From: Batrachochytrium dendrobatidis JAM81
Taxonomy: Eukaryota; Chytridiomycota; Chytridiomycetes; Rhizophydiales
Direction of reading: 5' to 3'
Assembly (NCBI RefSeq): GCF_000203795.2
Contig: NW_006281131.1
Coordinates: forward strand, 2,319-13,125
DNA: 10,807 bases
This document shows, in pieces, positions 7,841 through 10,807 of the stretch (its first letter is position 1; the number at the start of each line of letters is the position of its first letter). A program made the translations under genes and the position numbers. The notes below the pieces were generated by a model that had not been told where the DNA came from, searched no databases, and worked only from the letters and a program-made list of their open reading frames with translations.

Positions 7841-8590
7841 CAAAATCAGATATTTGGAAACCAGCAGATGCATAAATGAACTCGTCAACTCACAACACAT
7901 GGACAGTGTAACACATACCACCAATACAAAATGGGTCAAGACATTGACCACAAGATTGACGGACCAATCGACGGATCAATCGGCAAGTCCAGAGCAAGAC
8001 TCGTGGCAATACAGTTCCAACAAATTCAAGGAATAACTTGCACGAAACCTACGCATCGATACTCGGGCTCACTTGATTAAGCATATTATCAACATTAGCG
8101 GCCATCAGCAACTGTAACATTCACAACTGGATAGTTGACCGTACGAACAACACATTCATCAATGCAAACATTGACGAGTCTTACTATCTGGATCTGCCAG
8201 GTGAATACAAGCGACAGAGTGACTCGGGTCATACAGTTGGCCGTCACAACAAGTATGTGTTTGACATATGCATTGATACACTTCAAACGGGCACTTTATT
8301 TGTTGCAGTCGCTATATATGTCAATGACATTGATACCAAGTGATGACTACGCATTGCTAGATTTGATCAAGTCGCGACTGTTCAAGGTATTTTCAAACAT
8401 TTTGAACCAATACATACATGTTTCGACATCAAAGTTGACCGAGATTGTGTCGATCAGACCATCTCAATCACACGGACACCACTTTAATGACGTATTATCA
8501 ATGTTTGGAATGTTTGGAATGTGTTGCTGCAGACTGCTGCACATTGTAATCGAGCCATGACTACAGTCGAAGGTAGCTGGAAAAGGTGAG
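7841..8590 (+). pseudogene. Copia reverse transcriptase, decayed; active site altered to YVNDI
   Basis: ELVNSQ, followed by a degraded NTWT region, gives the RT N-terminus (7879 on). KSRARLVAIQFQQIQGI (about 7985-8035) matches the family KARLVAxGFxQxxGxDY. TFINANIDESYYLDLPGEYK (about 8150-8210) matches AFLNGxLxEEIYMxxPEGF. The catalytic box follows at 8317-8331 as YVNDI, with Asn in place of the first Asp of YVDDI/M. SDDYALLDLIKSRLFKVF (about 8338-8392) follows. A 9-base tandem duplication (ATGTTTGGA) sits at 8501-8518. Frameshifts and stops occur throughout, so the 141-codon open frame at 8135-8560 is only a slice of this domain. Confidence 0.82.
8501..8521. repeat. Tandem duplication ATGTTTGGA x2 inside the RT fossil
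   Basis: Two exact copies plus three bases occur in the decayed reverse transcriptase. They add three codons (MFG MFG) in the local frame, a slippage event after the element died. Confidence 0.75.
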
Positions 8591-9290
8591 TTTACCACGA
8601 CTCAGCCTGATCGTGAAGCAGTCCAATTACTAGTGTATGCAATGATTGCAACATACCCAGACTTACAAACAGCTGTTGGACAGCTGTCAAACAAGTGTCG
8701 ATGTTGATACACAACCCGACTGACAAACATTGGAACGCTGTGATGTCAATGTTGATAGCAAATACACGATGAATATATCACTCATACTTGGTCAATGTAC
8801 CACTATACTGTCCATCCACTGCAATGCCAACTGAACCGGAGATGCTGGATCTGAAAATCCACGACTGAATGTATGTGGTGTTTAGGTCACGGATGTATTT
8901 CATGCAAGTCTGTCAAGCAGACATGTGTCTTGATCGGCAATGCAGGTCGAGTTTATAGCAGCACAAACTACATTGACAGGAATGATCAGCACAACACAAT
9001 GACTTGAAAAACTCGGTTTCCAACAACATGGATATACAATGTAACACTGTGGTTCACAATCAGCAACATAGTTGGGTCAGCCATATGCAGAAAATACATG
9101 CTTTACAAGATCGTGCAGCAATAGGTTATAGTAATCAATCTACATCAGCACAACACAACAGATTGCTGATATATCAACATATGGTTACCAAAGTCAAGTC
9201 AGCAGTTACCAAACTAACAGTCATGTTGGGATTGAAATCTGGTAAAGTCGTATACTGTGCTAAAATTTGAACAATGCAAGATTCTGCCGT
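8591..9290 (+). pseudogene. Copia RNase H region, decayed
   Basis: The fragments are in order. REAVQLLVYAMIATYPDL with AVGQLS lies at 8603-8689 (family YRxxVGSLLYAxxATRPDLxxAVxxLS). NPTDKHWNAVMSML lies at 8713-8754 (family HPxxxHWxAVKRILRYL). GHGCISCKSVKQTCV lies at about 8885-8929 (family SWxSKxQxxVxxS). VEFIAA lies at about 8946-8963 (family TEAEYIA, carrying the conserved Glu). QDRAAIGYSNQSTSAQHN at about 9108-9160 and GLKSGKVVY at about 9229-9258 correspond to the end of RNase H. No polypurine tract or LTR start can be identified after it. Confidence 0.78.
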
Positions 9291-9999
9291 ATAATGCAGG
9301 AACAATTGGACATTATTGACAACTATACAACGATCAACGCTGTGCGCCACCAACAAAGTGAGCAGTGGTATCCAATTGATTATCCAATCCCATAATCAGT
9401 GCATTTCAACAATTTTACGAGATACCATTTTACTATTTGGAAAATATCCAATCATGACATTTCAATCGAGTGTCATGAAATGCAACACACTCGACTGTAA
9501 CCCATTCAGATATGCATACATGTGTAGTCACAATGGTATTTGTTGATTATTCAATCCAAATGATAATGATTCGTGCAGTATCTGTTCAAACATATGCCAT
9601 GGTACACAATCCGTACAAATATAGTGATTTGTTGGTTGGCTTTGACAATTTGTATCAATGCACACCAACCAACACGAGCATGTTCAACAATCGGTATGCA
9701 TGACTGTTGATGTGTCAATGGAATCTATTTAGTTGTAACATATTATACTGAATTGGTTCAGATAGTTGTCAGCATTGTAATACAGCTGCATTGCTGAATT
9801 GAACGTGTGTATCAATGGCATAGTAGATCATGCAGTGTAGCTCAGTCGATGATGTGCAGTTTATCACACAAACCGTCTGTAGCCAAACATGTTTGAACAT
9901 GTGGTTGAATGCATTTTATTTTGAATAAACGAGTGCTGAGATACAGATTGTGTGATGATTTGATGCAAACAAACCATATTCGTACTGTGCGAACATTGG
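9291..9999. other. Region after the copia fossil, no gene seen
   Basis: No supported gene occurs here. Part may be a decayed 3' LTR, since that is where one belongs, but I find no matching copy on the 5' side to prove it. A short inverted pair, CATGACA ... TGTCATG, lies at about 9454-9478. The open frames of 60 to 76 codons resemble no family. Confidence 0.4.
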
Positions 10000-10020
10000 C
10001 TGACAACCCATTGTTGTCAG
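10000..10020 (-). other. 3'-terminal hairpin of the LINE-like element, right copy
   Basis: CTGACAACCCATTGTTGTCAG is a perfect 8-base stem with a 5-base loop. The left copy has one stem mismatch. The stem is kept or improved although the loop differs, and homology between the arms stops at its edge. Confidence 0.55.
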
Positions 10021-10497
10021 CTACATCGAGTGATGGTCTAAATATGTCGATTCAAATGGATTGCATATAACTGACTAATCCAGCATTCATCCATTGTCAA
10101 ACAACCATAATGCACAATACCACCAAGTGTGCAATCACACCCGCACTGATCAGTCATTGCACAGTATGCATCAGTCAATGTCAAACATATGTGTGTTTGC
10201 AACTAAATTGCAGTCCATGACACATCCACACGATCCAACATGACAAATCATGTACCGTGAGTCCAAGATTGATCAAAAACCTGATCATGGTAAACACTGC
10301 ATGTTGTTGCATATCAGACTCGATATATCAAGTGACAGTTGCACACTGGCTGATGGTGCACAGCGTATCAGTCACAATACATGCACGGTATTGCATTGCA
10401 GTCATTGGATGATAACTGGTTGCAATGTGATACCGATTGACATACATCAGCATGGTGGAATGTGACCATAACCATGGTGGAATGTGTTGGAGTTGAC
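10000..10497 (-). repeat. 498-base inverted repeat, right arm; short LINE-like 3' fragment
   Basis: This arm is the reverse complement of 3969-4466 at about 95 percent identity without gaps. It ends at the same hairpin but starts (at 10497 on the minus strand) about 620 bases later in the element than the left copy. Different 5' ends with a shared 3' end are typical of LINE insertions. However, both arms share the same disabling stops, which favours a copied dead fragment. The plus-strand open frame 10250-10465 is the antisense of this repeat. Confidence 0.9.
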
Positions 10498-10576
10498 CTG
10501 TTTTGTACCGAGTTGGATCATGACTGTCACAAGTTTTATATTGATCCAGATCTGAATGGGTAGTTTATTGACATAA

Positions 10577-10776
10577 ATGTGTACAAATATGCAATATACA
10601 ATGTGCTGTATTGTATTGGAAATATACAAGTGTCAAGGTACAATATCATGCTGACCAAGACTGTAGAATAATCAGATACAATGCATGTAAATTCAGTTTT
10701 ATTGTAAGCTAAATCAGAAATGCAGTTATAGAATGACAATCGAATGGGTTTGGACCAGATTACACTAGCATTCAAA
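10577..10776 (-). other. 3' flank of the right-hand secreted-gene paralogue
   Basis: On the minus strand this follows the TGA at 10779-10777 and aligns with 3145-3345. Shared features are TGATTTGA(A/T)TGCTA after the stop, then TACATGCATTGTATCTGATTATT, GACACTTGTAT and CAATACAATACAG, with small gaps. About 80 bases (10498-10576) with no counterpart separate it from the LINE-like arm. Minus-strand CAATAAAA at about 10697-10704 may be its poly(A) signal. Confidence 0.65.
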
Positions 10777-10807
10777 TCAGTTGTATGAATTAATACGTCT
10801 GATTTGC
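10777..10807 (-). CDS. C-terminal end of a paralogue of the 2239-3144 secreted protein (rest outside the window)
   Basis: Only nine codons and the TGA are inside the window, ending in RRINSYN-stop, where the left gene ends in KNDDSSD-stop. The identification rests on the flanking DNA: the stop codons align and the following bases are homologous in the same register. The last codons line up without a gap (ATTAATTCATACAACTGA against GATGATTCATCCGATTGA). The gene would be transcribed toward the left, convergent with its relative. Whether it is intact cannot be seen from here. Confidence 0.5.
   Translation of the reverse strand, partial: QIRRINSYN

Larger units (their letters stand above)
5895..9290 (+). 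mobile_element. Ty1/copia LTR-retrotransposon fossil (pol region)
   Basis: The translation recovers the copia pol order, protease, integrase, reverse transcriptase, RNase H, along one strand, with frequent changes of frame and many stops. The integrase-before-RT order and the motifs (NGVTE, PYELWY, KSRARLVA, YVNDI, NPTDKHWNAV) place it in copia rather than gypsy. Gag and its zinc knuckle are not recognisable. I could not find paired LTRs, a primer-binding site or a polypurine tract, so the outer limits are only where recognisable coding ends. It is inactive. It lies between the small cysteine-rich gene and the right inverted-repeat arm. Confidence 0.88.

Noticed and set aside
8135..8560. 141-codon plus-strand frame as an independent gene
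   Set aside because: Part of it is in a different frame from the reverse transcriptase motifs it overlaps, and the rest carries copia RT fragments. It is a slice of the fossil.
9291..9999. 3' LTR of the copia element
   Set aside because: The position is right, but I found no matching 5' copy, no polypurine tract and no clear TG...CA ends, so it is described only as unassigned sequence.
1..10807. tRNA genes, rRNA, CRISPR arrays, riboswitches or prokaryotic operons
   Set aside because: No A/B-box pair with a cloverleaf, no spaced direct repeats and no Shine-Dalgarno-linked gene runs were seen; the sequence reads as eukaryotic.

Overview
The window looks like fungal genomic DNA, most likely from a chytrid of the genus Batrachochytrium (amphibian skin pathogens). 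The genes carry TATA boxes 70 to 115 bases upstream of ATG codons and have no ribosome-binding sites. They sit in AT-rich, low-coding sequence full of broken retroelements. The protein at 2239-3144 has an N-terminus (MKLAVTVLSL...CSVTTASPVNPS) that I recognise from memory as typical of a large Batrachochytrium-specific family of secreted proteins. The genus call rests mainly on that, and no database was searched. The repeat load would suit B. salamandrivorans, but the species is a guess.

Layout. 1-186: 3' end of an unrecognised gene. 187-about 1900: gene-free. 2239-3144 (+): an intact gene for a 301-residue secreted coiled-coil protein. 3346-4466 (+): a decayed, 5'-truncated LINE-like retroposon ending in a small hairpin. 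5102-5269 (-): an intact gene for a 55-residue secreted protein with four cysteines, with its own TATA box and poly(A) signal. About 5895-9290 (+): a long, heavily mutated Ty1/copia pol fossil in which protease, integrase, reverse transcriptase and RNase H can be read in the canonical order across many frameshifts. 10000-10497 (-): a second, shorter copy of the LINE-like 3' end, about 95 percent identical to 3969-4466 but inverted. 10777-10807 (-): the last nine codons of a paralogue of the 2239-3144 gene, followed on its 3' side by a flank homologous to 3145-3345.

The two secreted-protein paralogues are therefore convergent and about 7.6 kb apart. Each has the same retroposon tail in its 3' flank. 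Between them lie the small cysteine-rich gene and the dead copia element. This fits the effector-in-repeat-rich-compartment picture described for Batrachochytrium: short, intact, probably host-facing genes scattered among dead transposons. I see no operon-like cooperation and no prokaryotic system. The most useful new items are the 55-residue cysteine-rich gene, the paralogue tail at the right edge, and the different ages of the two homologous blocks in the inverted arms.
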